From NCBI GenBank assembly GCA_964036665.1, contig OZ038527.1:3534001-3598000 (forward strand): a stretch of DNA of 64,000 nt, given 5' to 3'. Below, in pieces: positions 34,440-57,430 of the stretch (the stretch's first letter is position 1; the number at the start of each line of letters is the position of its first letter). The DNA is from Gordius sp. MW1 (lineage: Eukaryota > Nematomorpha > Gordioida > Gordea > Gordiidae). Under the pieces are notes generated by a model, which did no database searches, was not told where the DNA came from, and saw only the letters and a program-made list of their open reading frames with translations. Both the position numbers and the translations under genes were made by a program.

Positions 34440-35840
34440 TTGCATTAATTGCTGTGCGACTTTTTTATGACGCTTGATCGGGTGGCGTAGAGGAAGTTAT
34501 CAGATTATTGCTTGAGAATTAATGTACATATATTAGCTAAGGGATATTTAAGCTTTACTTTAATTTAAAGCTTGTTTATTATGGATGTTTTGACCTTTTA
34601 CATTAATAATATTTAGCGATTAAAAGGGCGGTGTCTTACATCAGCGTTGTGCTTTTATCCTAACTAAATTATGCTGTTGTGTATGATACAGTATTTTTAT
34701 TTTAATCCGTCGTGCGAAATGTGTAATGTAAAATTTTAGAATATGTAAAACTCAGTGAGTGGTCACGATCTCGTTCCCTTTGATTGCCAGCAGTGTTATT
34801 AGTAATAGAGTAGATAAACAACAACACGCACAATTCCTAGTGTTAAAGGGAAGAGAGGGCGACCTCAAGTCTGGGGTAATTTGTCAACGTAAAAAGATAG
34901 GGGTAAGTCAATTTTTTATAAAATTTAAAAAGTAATTGTGCCAGGATAAAAAAATTTCAATCCTCTCCTCTTATCTACGAATTAAGTATATTAAATAAAA
35001 TTTTTGCCGATTAATTTGCAAATTATTGACGTTTGAAAAACGCTAAAATCGTTGTTTTTAGCAACATTGACAGCGAATATTTAAAAACTTGACGAATAGG
35101 AAAAAACTAAAAATATATTTGTGTTCACTGTGAAAAACTCTACCGGAATCTGCAAACAGTTTGCCCGTTGATTTTTCTTGTTGCACCGTGGTATGATACA
35201 AGCCATATTACAATTTTGAAAATATCACTAATATTGAAAATTACAAATATGCAGAACTTGTCTGATATCTGAAATTTTATAAAGTAGAGTATTTTTGCTA
35301 AAATTTTAAATTGGCAGGTCATTTAAATTGAACATATTCCTTTACCCTATTCTACAATATAGAATATAAAGAGTACATCTCATTCAAATCTGTATTGACA
35401 CATCTATTGGCAAATAAATATATAATTATCGTTATATGTCAAACATTATAATAAAATCCAAATTGTCCGAAGATAAATACGATAAAATTGGTTTTATCAC
35501 AAATTCGCGATAAAACATTTCGAAATCAAAGGGAAAAATGGTATTAAACAGGGGAAAAGCTTGCAAGCCATGGAATAAACGATAAAATGTGTGCGTTTCG
35601 CAGGTAATACGTTTTTAACAATCCGTCGCAAGATATAACACATGACAACGATAAAACTTTATTAATGATGGGGTAATCGGTGTTAAGAGATTAAAAAGGG
35701 GTTTCATTCCGTTTAAAGCGCAGTTCGGGTTATATATATTAAAAGAGGGTTTGTGCGTTAAAAAACCAAGCCGTTCGCTGAAAATTTTATGGAATTTCGT
35801 AAATTTTACAGCAAAAAATCGAGTATATTAATAATAATTA
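34440..35840. other. Intergenic between convergent TTF2 and aconitase
   Basis: AT-rich and free of the repeat families that fill the rest of the window. No gene seen. Confidence 0.55.
35658..35663 (-). terminator. Possible aconitase poly(A) signal
   Basis: The first AATAAA on the minus strand after the stop, 178 bases downstream. Plausible but not certain. Confidence 0.35.
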
Positions 35841-47206
<11,366 letters not shown>

Positions 47207-47327
47207 TTTGAGTAATAAATGACAGCAATCAGCTGTTTAAATTCGAAAAAAAAACAATTCGTTACTTTATCAGATGTTATATATATTATATGTGATATAT
47301 TTCTTAAACGCTGTTATCATGGGGCTA

Positions 47328-47447
47328 GCCAGCAATGGAGTTAGAGGGGACAATAATAATTTAGTAAGGGACAAAAAAACATTTTCTAAAATTTTATCCA
47401 CAATTTTAATAAATTTCAACATGGCTTTACCTCTGGCTACGCCCATG
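47328..47447. mobile_element. Family A MITE 122 bp upstream of the aconitase start
   Basis: CATGGGGCTAGCCAGC to CTGGCTACGCCCATG. The flanks GCTGTTAT / GCGGTTGT match at 6 of 8 positions. It lies where the aconitase promoter should be. Confidence 0.8.
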
Positions 47448-47945
47448 GCGGTTGTGCTTAGAAACTACTTAATCATGTCTCTTTTTAAGTATTATATTAA
47501 TCTGAGAGTAGGGCTAAATTAAGTTATGGGCTTAGATAAAAGTTAGGATTTTATTCTAAAATGGGATTGTGATGTAAGATAGGATCAGAGTAAGATCTTA
47601 TGTTTTCAACATAAAATTTGATAGACTTGCTGTGTATGTAGCCATACGCTCACTCTGACGACATTCTTTAATTTATGACGTTTTATACACTGCACAGGTC
47701 TCATAGACTCCAAATCAATCAACACGGATGCCTTGGGTCACATGGTCACAAAGCGTAAGAGCTCTTAAAAATAACTCTGCAGATTTAAGTAATAGAATCA
47801 ATGACAAATTCTGATGCAATATCTAAGCATCTAATGAAGCCATTTATATTAATTAATTAATAGAGGAGCCTGTTTTCTTACTAATCAACAAAGCCAGTAC
47901 AATCCAACGTTTCAAAATGATATTATGGGGAAAGGGCATTTTTTG
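47448..47945. other. No gene seen
   Basis: AT-rich sequence with no recognised repeat. Confidence 0.5.
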
Positions 47946-48216
47946 ATTAGTGATGTGAAAAATTTAAAAAGTCTTGTTCTCGTCTCTTCTATAAAAAGCG
48001 AGGCAAACGAGACGAGAACTTGAAAATTTAAGCCGAGATCAAAAGGACCACGTAACAAGATAGTAGGATCTCTGCTTGTATCGATCTCGTCTCGTCTCGT
48101 CTCGAAATCAAAATCACGTATCGTCTCGGGGGCCATTATAAGAATCATCTCGTCTCGTCTAGGGTTAGAAAAATCTCGGTCTCGTCACGACGAGAATTCT
48201 CGACATGTCTCTACTT
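47946..48216. mobile_element. CTCGTCTCG/GAGACGAG-rich hAT-like element
   Basis: TAGTGATGTGAAAAA at left and ATTCTCGACATGTCTCTA at right; both ends are filled with GTCTCGTCTC or its complement. The flanks TTTTTGAT / CTTTTGAA match at only 6 of 8 positions. Related to 55,137-56,549. Confidence 0.6.
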
Positions 48217-48320
48217 TTGAAATTTTTTTATACTATATAAATATTTCCCTTAATTTTTTTTTAATTATAATACAAATTAAAAAAAAATAAAAAAAAAATT
48301 TAAAAAAAAATAAAATAGTG

Positions 48321-48637
48321 TTTGGTGTTCCACCCTTTCTCTTATTCATAATTTTACTTTTTTTTATTATTACCCCTTGAACTTATCCCGGTTGTTATCC
48401 ACAAATTATATTCATTCACCCCCCACACATACGATCAAATTTACTTTAGGCGTAGTTAGGATGACTGATGAGTCATGATTGTTAATATCTCTATGATAAA
48501 AATAGATTGTTAATATTTCTATGATATAAATAAATTGTTAATATCGCTATGATATAAATAGATCGTTTTTTTAGTACCATCACGTATAGATGATTATTCT
48601 TTTTTTTGGTGTAGTCAATAAATCGATGGATTTATTA
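48321..48637 (+). repeat. 5' LTR of second compact element
   Basis: About 317 bp. It carries tandem units of roughly 29 bp of the TTGTTAATATCTCTATGATA type (about 48,479-48,565). Confidence 0.7.
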
Positions 48638-49387
48638 TTGGCTCCGGAAAGTTTGGAATCGAACCACTAATAAATTTATACCATCCACTATTACACCGAT
48701 TATTCGAGAAACCATGTCTTTAATTCACAAGGAGATGAAGAAAAATTCCTCAATGTTCCGAATCATCGGCAACCCAAGCGCGACAACCTAACAATAGAAT
48801 GGGCTGAAAACAAATGGCTATATTCAATGAACAAAAGAAAAATTCCAAAACCCATCTTAGAACAGATGATTCAAATACTGATTCCAATTATTCAAAATCA
48901 ATCCTTAGTAATTCTGAAGGTCAAAATTCTTCATGTCTGGTAAGATAGAATTCAAACACACTGGAATTACTCACTCATATAAATTAAAAATAGATGTTTC
49001 AACCCATCATCGCGTTTCTGTTACTATGATTTAGCGTTTTGTTCCCATTGGTGCTTTACAGAGCTAGGACGTCAAGTCCAGAAGCCATGATGTACCCCAT
49101 TTTATAATTGATTCACAGTGGGGGATTTCATTGAGTAAATCAGTCGTCCTAAATCAGTTCCGAGGGCAAATGCAGAACGATAAATTATATTAATTTTTGG
49201 GCCAGATTTTGGAAGATGTCTGAAAATTATATTGTTTGTTATACCTATGGTTTGTTTAAACTTTGATTTAAAAAGATAAGGTAAATCGCCGCCTCGACCT
49301 CTAGCTACGCCTCGACCTCTAGCTAAATTCGCCTCGATCTCTAATTCTAAAATTATCAAGCCGTAATTATCTCGTTAAAGGGGGAGG

Positions 49388-49862
49388 TGTGGTGTTCCAC
49401 TCTTTCTCTTATTCATAATTTTATTTAACGTTTTTTATTATTACCCCTTGTACGCCTCCCGGTTGTTATCCACAAATTATATTCATTCACCCACATACGA
49501 TCAGATTTACTTTACGCGTAGTTAGGATGACTGATGAGTCATGATTGTTAATATCTTTATGATAAAAATAGATTGTTAATATCTCTATGATATAAATAGG
49601 TTGTTAATATCGCTATAATATTAATAGATCATTTTATTAACATCACGTATAGATATATTATATACCTCGCTATCACTCGTTAATAATTAATTATTCTTTT
49701 TTTGGAAAATAAAACAAAAGAGATGTAAAACCAAAAGATAGGAATTAATATTAAATCGCGGATATTTCGCGGTTTCGGTTTAAATAAAATAAATAGTATT
49801 TGATAGTATTAAAACTATAATGACAAAAATCTTTTAAATTCAATAAATCGATGGATTTATTA
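49388..49862 (+). repeat. 3' LTR of second compact element
   Basis: About 475 bp, the same sequence order as the 5' LTR plus about 150 bp of extra AT-rich sequence before the shared CAATAAATCGATGG end. Confidence 0.7.
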
Positions 49863-49867
49863 TAGTG

Positions 49868-50278
49868 AACCTTTCGAATTCAATATGAACATGTTATTCC
49901 GCTTGTGCACTACTTCATATTATCCGTTATTCTATATCTGTTTTTACAACGTCTAAGACTTTAAATATATTAAATAATAATAAAAACATGTTATTATTAC
50001 GCTTGTCCACGTATAAAGTTATTAGGCTGATTTTTACAAAATATCATTAAATTTATAAAGCTATCCTGTGTGCCACTACATACAAAAAAAATTCTTGATT
50101 TTAAATTCTAGACACATAAAATTGAGAATTCTTACATTTAACTTAATTGCATATTTGAACTGGCTGGGACCCTTAGATAGCATCGACAAAAGAGTAATGT
50201 CTTTAGCTTAATGTTTTAAACATCTAATATAGCTATAATCAATTTGTTTAAAAGAATTTATTTCATTTTTATATTATA
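49868..50278. other. No gene or repeat seen
   Basis: AT-rich spacer between the LTR element and the Helitron. Confidence 0.5.
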
Positions 50279-52780
50279 CTAGATGAACCCGGCAAACGTT
50301 GTTTTGCCATTTACCCGCGTTCCCGATGCTGGTTCCGTTACACAACTTAGGTGGTTTTAAATTGCGAAGGATCATTATAGGTGAACCAATTTTCAGAATC
50401 AATTTGTGAGGTGGCATTCCCGATGGTTCCAATGAACTTAGAAATTCAGTTGGATAATTCACCGCCTGATCTGCATCGATAACTGTGTCAACAGATGTGT
50501 AAATAAATGGTTCACCGGGAATGTTCAATAGAATGCGATTATTTATTTTGTTCACGTCGTCATTCTTCGGAGCCACGATAGCCCGTTCATAAAGCCAGTC
50601 GTGATTTGTGAAGTTAATAAGAATTTCCGGGAACACTATATTTACGACATCTTCAATTGATGACTGTATTTTGCAAAAGTGCGATTGAAATGTTATTTCG
50701 TGCGTTGTAGGTTTAATTGGAAATTTACCGTCTCCCAAGTCCAACGCAAATGGTTGCGCCGAATCATCTTGAAGTAAATGAACACGCATGTTGGTGGTTA
50801 GCGTGATTATCTTCACACTTCTCCAAAGATATGACGCCTTCAGTCAAGCATTAAGATCATCTGAGGGTGTTGACTTTGGGATGACTGGCAAGGTTTGACG
50901 GAAATCACCGGCTAGCAGCAAGAGAGCTTCTCCCATTGGACGTGCAATCTGTCTCAAATCTCGGAGTGTACGATCCAGCGCCTCGAGTGCTTTTTTATGT
51001 GCCATCGTACATTCATCCCAAATGATGATTGTGCATGTCTTTACTACCGTGGCAATACCCGAATTCCTACTGATGTTGCAAGTAGGAGTTTCATTTATAT
51101 TTAGATTTAATGGGTGTTTGAAAGTTGAATGTGCTGTGCGGCCTCCATCGAGTAGCGTTCTCCGAATTTCAGCCAATATCAGATTAAGAAGAAATGTTTT
51201 TCCTGTTCCTCCTGGCGCATCTAGGAAAAGTAGGCCTCCGTTATTGTTTGTGACGTATTTCATGACGGTGGTGTAGGCATGTTTTTGGTCAGCGACTAAG
51301 AGCATTTCCTGAGCGTTGACAAACAATTGTAGCTGAGCCATGTCGTATTGTTTTTCACGCCATAAGTCACTGTCGTGAGCGTTGCTTCTATTACGTTTAG
51401 ATGCAGGCAAACCGAGCTGACATAACATTTTATTGTTTATGGATAGACAGATGTCCTCAAGTAATATAAGAGCTCGATTGAAGATGTCTTCGGAAAATGG
51501 TATCTCCATATCCGGATGCATTCTACGTACTTGTAAAAGGATATTTACTGAGGCTTTCTTTGTGTGTATCCCAAAGATCTTTTGGATTAGATGGTGCGCA
51601 AGTTGTCAAAATGATCGCAAATAAAGTGAGTATTTGGTGCGGGAGACATGTGAGCGATGCTTCCTCTAATGTCGTATTCCAATGTCGGTCATTTTCAAGC
51701 AAGCGAAGTTTGAGACATGCTTGTCTATATGTGTCACACACTTCACCATAGATGGTTTTAATGAATTGAAATGATGTTGGTCCTTTAACATTGTGGAGCA
51801 ACATTCTTAAAAAATAGCATTCGGCGTTATTGGGATGAACAGAATACATTCGACCCAAAGCATCAGACATACGGACGCTTGAATTTTCAGGAACTATTGT
51901 ACCTTGTTTTCTTCTTTGAAACACTTTTTTTGATGAGTTCCAAGTGTAATATTTTCGGATTTCGTGGTAGAGCAAAGTTTTTGCGAAAACATCCGTTTGG
52001 CACAACAGGAAAAAAGCTGTCAGTGTTGTATTAGGTGGTTGCGCCGCTCTTTGCATAGCGTTCTCTTCCGTAAAGTAGACACGTTGGCCATTTTCAAGGT
52101 GTACGGCGAGATTACAACACTTGGATAGCGTTCGTGAATAGGGAACCCGAGAATGCGCCAGACAGCTTCATTACTGCTGATGTAACGTCCCATTTGAAAT
52201 TGTGTGATTTCATCGGCTTGCTTATTAGTAAGTCCAAAAACTGCCATATCACTGCCTTTGGTGACTATTTGCAGATGTATTTTATAGACGTCACTGAATT
52301 GCAATACTCCACGTTTATGTGGGCCTTGAACATTTTTGAAAGCAACGGAGTGTAAGGGACGATCCATCTATTGTCGATTTCTACGGGAACAGTTTTCACT
52401 TTGATGGTGAATCTATGACCATCGTTTGGATTACGGCGTCTATACAGCGGATAGCCGTCGCCACCAGTTTTAGTTTCTCGGCTCATTTCTCTTAAATATT
52501 TTTTGGTGCATTTTCCCTCTTTCATACATGGTAAATCTCTATTTATTGCTCCGCAGGGTCCATGAATCATATGACGACTAATGATTTCAAATAGTAGCGG
52601 ATCTTCTTGCGGATCGGGCAGTTCAGCCGATATAATATTATCAATATGAGTAGGAAAAACTGTGTCCTTCAGCCAAATTAGGATGTGAGCGTGTGGTAAG
52701 CCTCTTTTTTGCCATTCTATGGAATATAGCCAGCAGGTAGTTTCTCCGTAAATGCTACGAAGATTGCTAAATAGAATATT
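50279..52780 (-). pseudogene. Helitron Rep + PIF1-type helicase, truncated and disrupted
   Basis: In translation order: HUH motif in QKRGLPHAHILIW (about 52,715-52,680), cysteine block (MIHGPCGAINRDLPC), SIKYICK, GSDMAV...QMGRYISSNEAVWRILGF, then PIF1 helicase with Walker A GGTGKT (about 51,215), DEC Walker B (about 51,025), GDFRQTLPV (about 50,905) and TTNMRV. Frame breaks: shifts near 52,310, 52,040 and 51,523, and an in-frame TGA at 50,844 in the LNA*LKASYLW block. The N-terminal zinc-finger part of Rep is missing upstream of 52,780. The helicase stops abruptly at KLCNGT, where it is joined straight to the element's 3' terminal sequence; motifs V-VI are deleted. It cannot encode active transposase. 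Confidence 0.9.
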
Positions 52781-53412
52781 GGTTTAAATAGAAATATTGG
52801 TTTAAATTATAATAATTGGGTTATGTTGAGAATATATTTGTTCTTGAAACTTTTTAAGTGTTTCTAATGGCTGAAGATTTACACTTTATGAATAATTGAC
52901 TAAAAACATAAAATATTCATAACGCAGTATAGATATAACCCAAATAAGTTTATCCAATAATATAATTTACACGGAAAAGCTTCTTTTATCATATGGAATA
53001 AAAAGCATATATGTAATTAATTGGGGAAGAGCATATTAATACTTATTGTAGAATCTAATGTTTATATTCCTCTGGTTCATTCATATGGTAACGGGTCTGA
53101 CCTGATTTAATATGAAAGAAAACTTTTATGCAGCAATAAAACATTTAAGCTTCATATACTATACGTCATATGACGTCATTATTAAGTGCTAAAACGTATA
53201 AAACAACGTATAAAACAAAAAAACGTGACCCCTCGAAAACTACTGGACCGATTTGGCTCAAACAAATTTTAAAACATGCTCCGGAGTATGGGGAATAAAC
53301 TGTGAAATTTTGAGCCAAATCGGTCTGTTAGTTTTCCAAATTTGGTGGTGGCATACACACAAACATACAAACAAACACACAAACACACATCGTTTCATTT
53401 TTATATATTAGA
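50279..53412 (-). mobile_element. Helitron with intact termini but defective Rep/helicase
   Basis: Minus strand: the 5' end TCTAATATATAAAAATG starts at 53,412 directly after an A. The 3' end is a hairpin (GGCAAA / TTTGCC) followed 9 bases later by CTAG (50,282-50,279) and then T. This is the textbook Helitron structure: 5' TC, 3' hairpin plus CTRR, insertion between A and T, no target duplication. It contains a Rep-helicase pseudogene lacking both ends. The 3' terminal about 45 bp also occurs, in the opposite orientation, at 56,940-56,981. Confidence 0.88.
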
Positions 53413-54068
53413 TTGTCATAGCAACCACAAAGGAGCGTATTATTATTCATAATATAAATAATTAGTTACACACATTACAAAGTGTAATAAAAGTAGCATT
53501 GGTATTAAATTAGTAACATTGTAAATTTGAGGTTTCAATTGCACGTATATAATTTAGTAACAAGTACTTTTACATACAAAAAGTAACGATTTTATTATAA
53601 TGTACAGCCATATAATATAATGTCCCAAAATATTTACTTGTATAATTTTAAAAAATATTTCTCCATAAAATATTTATTTATTAACAAAGCTTACACTCAT
53701 ATATAATATTGTTTTACCAAGTAGGATTTACAAAAAATTTAATATATTAGATTACACCTGCCAACCCTACCATTATAATGTGAAAGGTAATGTAAATGGA
53801 AAAACAAATAAACAAATGCATAGTGTGATTTGTCGCTTGAGAATATCAGAAGTGTGCCATGAGGATTTCAATCATAAATTTCGGCAGACATGATTGACTT
53901 ATTATTGTCTTTTCAACAGTAAAAGATTTGGCATGCACAAAAACCGCTAAGGTGGTTAAAAAATGACATTAGCGAAATTCATTTAAGTACTTTGTTTAAT
54001 TAACGATTTAAAATATCATCACATAAAACAGGATGATCTAATTGTTGCGAAATTTGATGAAGTTTTAA
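53413..54068. other. Spacer between head-to-head Helitrons
   Basis: 656 bp of AT-rich DNA with no gene or repeat that I recognise. Confidence 0.5.
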
Positions 54069-54555
54069 TCTTATATATAAAAATGAAACTATGTGTGTGT
54101 GTTTGTATGTTTTTGTGTATGCCACCACCAAATTTGGAAAACTACCAGTCCGATTTGGCTCAAAATTTCACAGTTTATTTCCCATACTCCGGAGCATGTT
54201 TTAAGATTTGTTTGAGCCAAATCGGTCCAGTAGTTTTTGTGGGGTCACGTTATTTTGTTTTATACGTTTTAGCACTTAATAACGACGTCATATGACGTAT
54301 AGTATATGCTTAAATGTTTTATTGCTGCATAAAAATTTTCTTTCATATTAAATCAGGTCAGACCCGTTACCATATGAATGAACCAGAGGAATATAAACAT
54401 TAGATTCTACAAAGTATTTTATGACATGGTTATGCGTTTATTTTGTAGAAGAAACTTAAATTACATTTAAAATTCAGTGACATTTCTTTCAGGCTAAACT
54501 TTACCTAAATAAATTGCTTAGCAATTAATAAGTATTAATATGCTCTTCCCCAATA

Positions 54556-54760
54556 TCTTTTATATAAAAATGAAACTATGTATGTTTGTGTGTATGCCGC
54601 CACCAATTTTGGAAAACTACCTGACCGATTTGGCTCAAAATTTCACACTTTATTCCTGACACTCCGGAGCATGTTTTAAAATTTGTTCGAGACAATTGGT
54701 CCAGTAGTTTTCGAGATATTTTGTTTTATACGTTTAATAAATCGTCAATCAAACGCAACC
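54556..54760 (+). repeat. Second Helitron 5'-end copy
   Basis: TCTTTTATATAAAAATGAAAC, then GTATGCCGCCACCAATTTTGG, CGATTTGGCTCAAAATTTCA and CTCCGGAGCATGTTTTAAAA, matching the 5' ends at 53,412 (reversed) and 54,069. It lacks the CACGT/GACGTCATATGACGT part. Confidence 0.75.
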
Positions 54761-54889
54761 TCATGACGTACTGTGTATCTAAATCAAACTCTGAGTGTGC
54801 ATGTGCAGCATGCGTGTAGGTAGTGTTGTGATAAATGTATCATATGCTGTGGAAAATGGAAACTTTTTACGATTTAAAACATTAAATTA

Positions 54890-56663
54890 CATGGGCGTAC
54901 GCAGAGGGGGGGGGGCTGCCCCCCCCCCTAATTTAAAATAAAAAAAATTTTCAATACAAATAACCTTAAAAATTAAAAAAAAATATGTTTTGCCCCCCCC
55001 CCCCAATTAGTCACTGCCCTTTCTTAATTAGCCACTGCCCCTCCCTAATTAGCCACTGCCAAAATTTTGGATAGTCGATGACCTTTTTTTGCCCTCAGGA
55101 AAATTTTTGGTAAGGACAATTTTTGGATGTCGAGACTAATGATGCGGAAAAACCGAGAAAAATCTCGGTCTCGTCTCGTCTCGTCTCGTCTCGAAAAACC
55201 GAGACGAGACGAGACGAGAATTTGAAAAATTAAGTCGAGATCGAGACGAGAATTTTGATGGCGAGACGAGACGATACGAGATTTTTTCGGCGAGATCTCG
55301 TCTTTTTATTGATCGTTAGATTTTAGTAAATTATAATTTACATTTTAGGTATTAAGTGTAAATCAATATGTATGGAATATATTTGCTATAAAAAAAATAT
55401 ATTATATATTTTAGCAAACAAATTTAAAATTTGGCAATCATTTACTTAGTTATGGTTGATACCTTCTTAGTGTATACGATTTTAAAAGTACAATAGAGTA
55501 ATGATTTTTCTAGAAGTTTTTATGCTTCAACTAATAGTATGCCTCCCAAATTTTTGAACCTTAATAAGCATTATGTGAATACATAGTTTTGTCATATGCA
55601 TTACTTTTCACATTATAAGCTAGGTTGGCAGGTGCATTCGAATTTATATAATTTCTATAATTGTGCAATATAAATAAATACACGAACCTATATCGTACTA
55701 GATAAGTTACTCTTTAATGGCATAGTTAGTTAGATTGTAAGGTAATTATTTAGAATACAAATTTGATTATAATGATTTTTGTCATAAAATTAAATACGTG
55801 CACTTTAATTTTAAGTTTAAACCCTTACGTCCTTGACACTTAATTCTGCTTTAAATGTTGGTTTTACTACGTTTTCATATGTGCAACTAATTATCAATTC
55901 CGTAAATAATAATATTCGTATTAAAAGTCACTTGCACTTGTGGTTAACGTTATAGTAAACATGCAATAAACTCCAGGGCTATAATTGATGATGGTAATAT
56001 CAATGGGCTCAAACGTTTGCCTTAAATATGTTAAGGTCTACTTTGAAGCTACAGGGCTTATAAAGGATCGCAATTTGCTAAATTATGCAAATAAGTCAAC
56101 TATAAGCGAACTTATAATTTTCTAAGTCTATTTATAGTTGACGAACACATTGAATTTGATACAAATGTTATAAATTTAATCTTCTATACTTTAAATTTAT
56201 TTATAGTTTTTTTAGTCTGAACTTCATGGAAAATGTTATTTTTATGAATTAATTCATATTGTCAGTGAGATTCCCGCTAAATCTTTAAAAAGTTTGTGTT
56301 CAAAAAATAAAAAGTTTGCCATTTGGATTTTTATACACTTATTTAAAATTTTTAATAAAACAGGAAATATTTTTATTCCGTATATATATTTTTAAAAAAG
56401 TCGAGACGAGACGAGAATTCTCGTCAAGACGAGACGAGACCGAGATTTTTCTAGACCGAGACGAGACGAGATCGAGATTTTCATAATCGCTCCCGAGACG
56501 AGACGAGATTTTGTTTTCGAGACCGAGACGAGACGAGATCGAAACACTAGTCGAGACCTTTTTTTTGCTCGCTAAAAAATTTTTAAATTATTTTTTTTTG
56601 GTGTCAGGAAAATTTTTTTTTTAATTCTGCCTCACTCTAATTCAAAACCTGCGTACGCCCATG
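54890..56663. mobile_element. Family A variant (CATGGGCGTACGC ends) split by a hAT element
   Basis: Ends CATGGGCGTACGCAG / CTGCGTACGCCCATG. The flanks TTAAATTA / TTAAATCA match at 7 of 8 positions. The interior has C/G runs, a three-fold AATTAG(T/C)CACTGCC repeat (about 55,001-55,062) and the insertion at 55,137-56,549. Confidence 0.82.
55137..56549. mobile_element. hAT-like element rich in GAGACGAGAC
   Basis: Perfect 8-bp target duplication GTCGAGAC (55129-55136 and 56550-56557). Ends TAATGATGCGGAAAAACC / GATCTCGTC...CGAAACACTA, with GTCTCGTCTC/GAGACGAGAC arrays at both edges and about 1 kb of AT-rich interior without a transposase that I can recognise. Confidence 0.85.
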
Positions 56664-57299
56664 TTAAATCAAAGTAATTTTTTTGCTTATTTTTCACGTC
56701 AATTATTATTATTATAGGACGGTCGTGTCCCCTCCTGCGTGATTATAAAAATACATATTTTATGAAGATGAAAGAAAGAAATCCCTCCTGCGTGGCTAAA
56801 TAAATTAAAGTGGGCCTGGGCCTTGGACCCTCTTTAACTATCTGTTTAAAATTTGCATACTAAACACTTACCAATTATATTTGATATATTCTTAATCTAT
56901 TAAAATTTATCTATAAGATGATATATATTCATCTAATACACCCGGGTAAATGGCAAAACAACGTTTGCCGGATTCATCTAGTAATAAATATTTACTACTT
57001 TATCAGAGCTCATGTTTGTATGTTCATATTATATTAATGCTCAAGATAAAAATAGGTAATAAATTAAATAATTGTTTACAAGCCCAAAGGGATACTCCTA
57101 TTTATTGAACAAGCTAAAATAACTCAGATTCTAATTTTACGCGGATATAGATTTAATTAATTATAGTGGGTTGGAAAATATTTAATATTAAAAAATCCCA
57201 ATTATATAAATTTACATTCAACATTCTATGTGAATTATCTAAAACAGAAATATGAACGAAATTTACAGTATGATTATGATGGCTAAATTTTAAGCCGAA

Positions 57300-57430
57300 A
57301 TCTAGAATATAAAATCTCGTCTCGTCTCGATCTCGACTCAATTTACAAAGTTCTCGTCTCGATCTCGACTCAATCTTTCAAAGTATTGAGACGAGAGATT
57401 TTTCTCGGTTTTTTCGCATCACTGATCTCT
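57300..57430. repeat. GAGACGAG-family fragment, right end
   Basis: CTCGTCTCGTCTCGATCTCG repeats ending ATTTTTCTCGGTTTTTTCGC then ATCACTGA; the mirror of the 55,137 element's left end. No partner end found. Confidence 0.65.

Larger units (their letters stand above)
48321..49862 (+). mobile_element. Second compact LTR retrotransposon, non-autonomous
   Basis: Direct terminal repeats (48,321-48,637 and 49,388-49,862) share GGTGTTCCAC, CGGTTGTTATCCACAAATTA, GATGACTGATGAGTCATGAT and AATAAATCGATGGATTTATTA. Flanks are TAGTG at 48,316-48,320 and 49,863-49,867. The right repeat follows a polypurine tract AAAGGGGGAGG (49,377-49,387). The left is followed by TTGGCTCCGG...GAATCGAACC, a long complement to a tRNA 3' half. 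The interior (about 750 bp) has only a short decayed frame and no polymerase. The terminal bases are not a clean TG...CA. Confidence 0.75.
54069..56981 (+). mobile_element. Non-coding Helitron containing nested elements
   Basis: Plus strand: starts A|TCTTATATATAAAAATGAAAC (54,069) and ends with the same GGCAAA/TTTGCC hairpin and CTAG|T (56,978-56,981) as the neighbouring minus-strand Helitron. Its first roughly 480 bp matches the first roughly 385 bp of that Helitron in inverted orientation, apart from a 110-bp insertion near 54,410-54,525. A second Helitron-like 5' start, A|TCTTTTATATAAAAATG, lies at 54,556, so the true element may begin there and the outer piece be a fragment. The interior carries the family A variant and hAT element listed separately. 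No coding sequence. Confidence 0.75.

Noticed and set aside
47207..47280. Iron-responsive element in the aconitase 5' UTR
   Set aside because: Vertebrate ACO2 mRNA has one, but no CAGTGN loop with a bulged C lies upstream of the ATG here.
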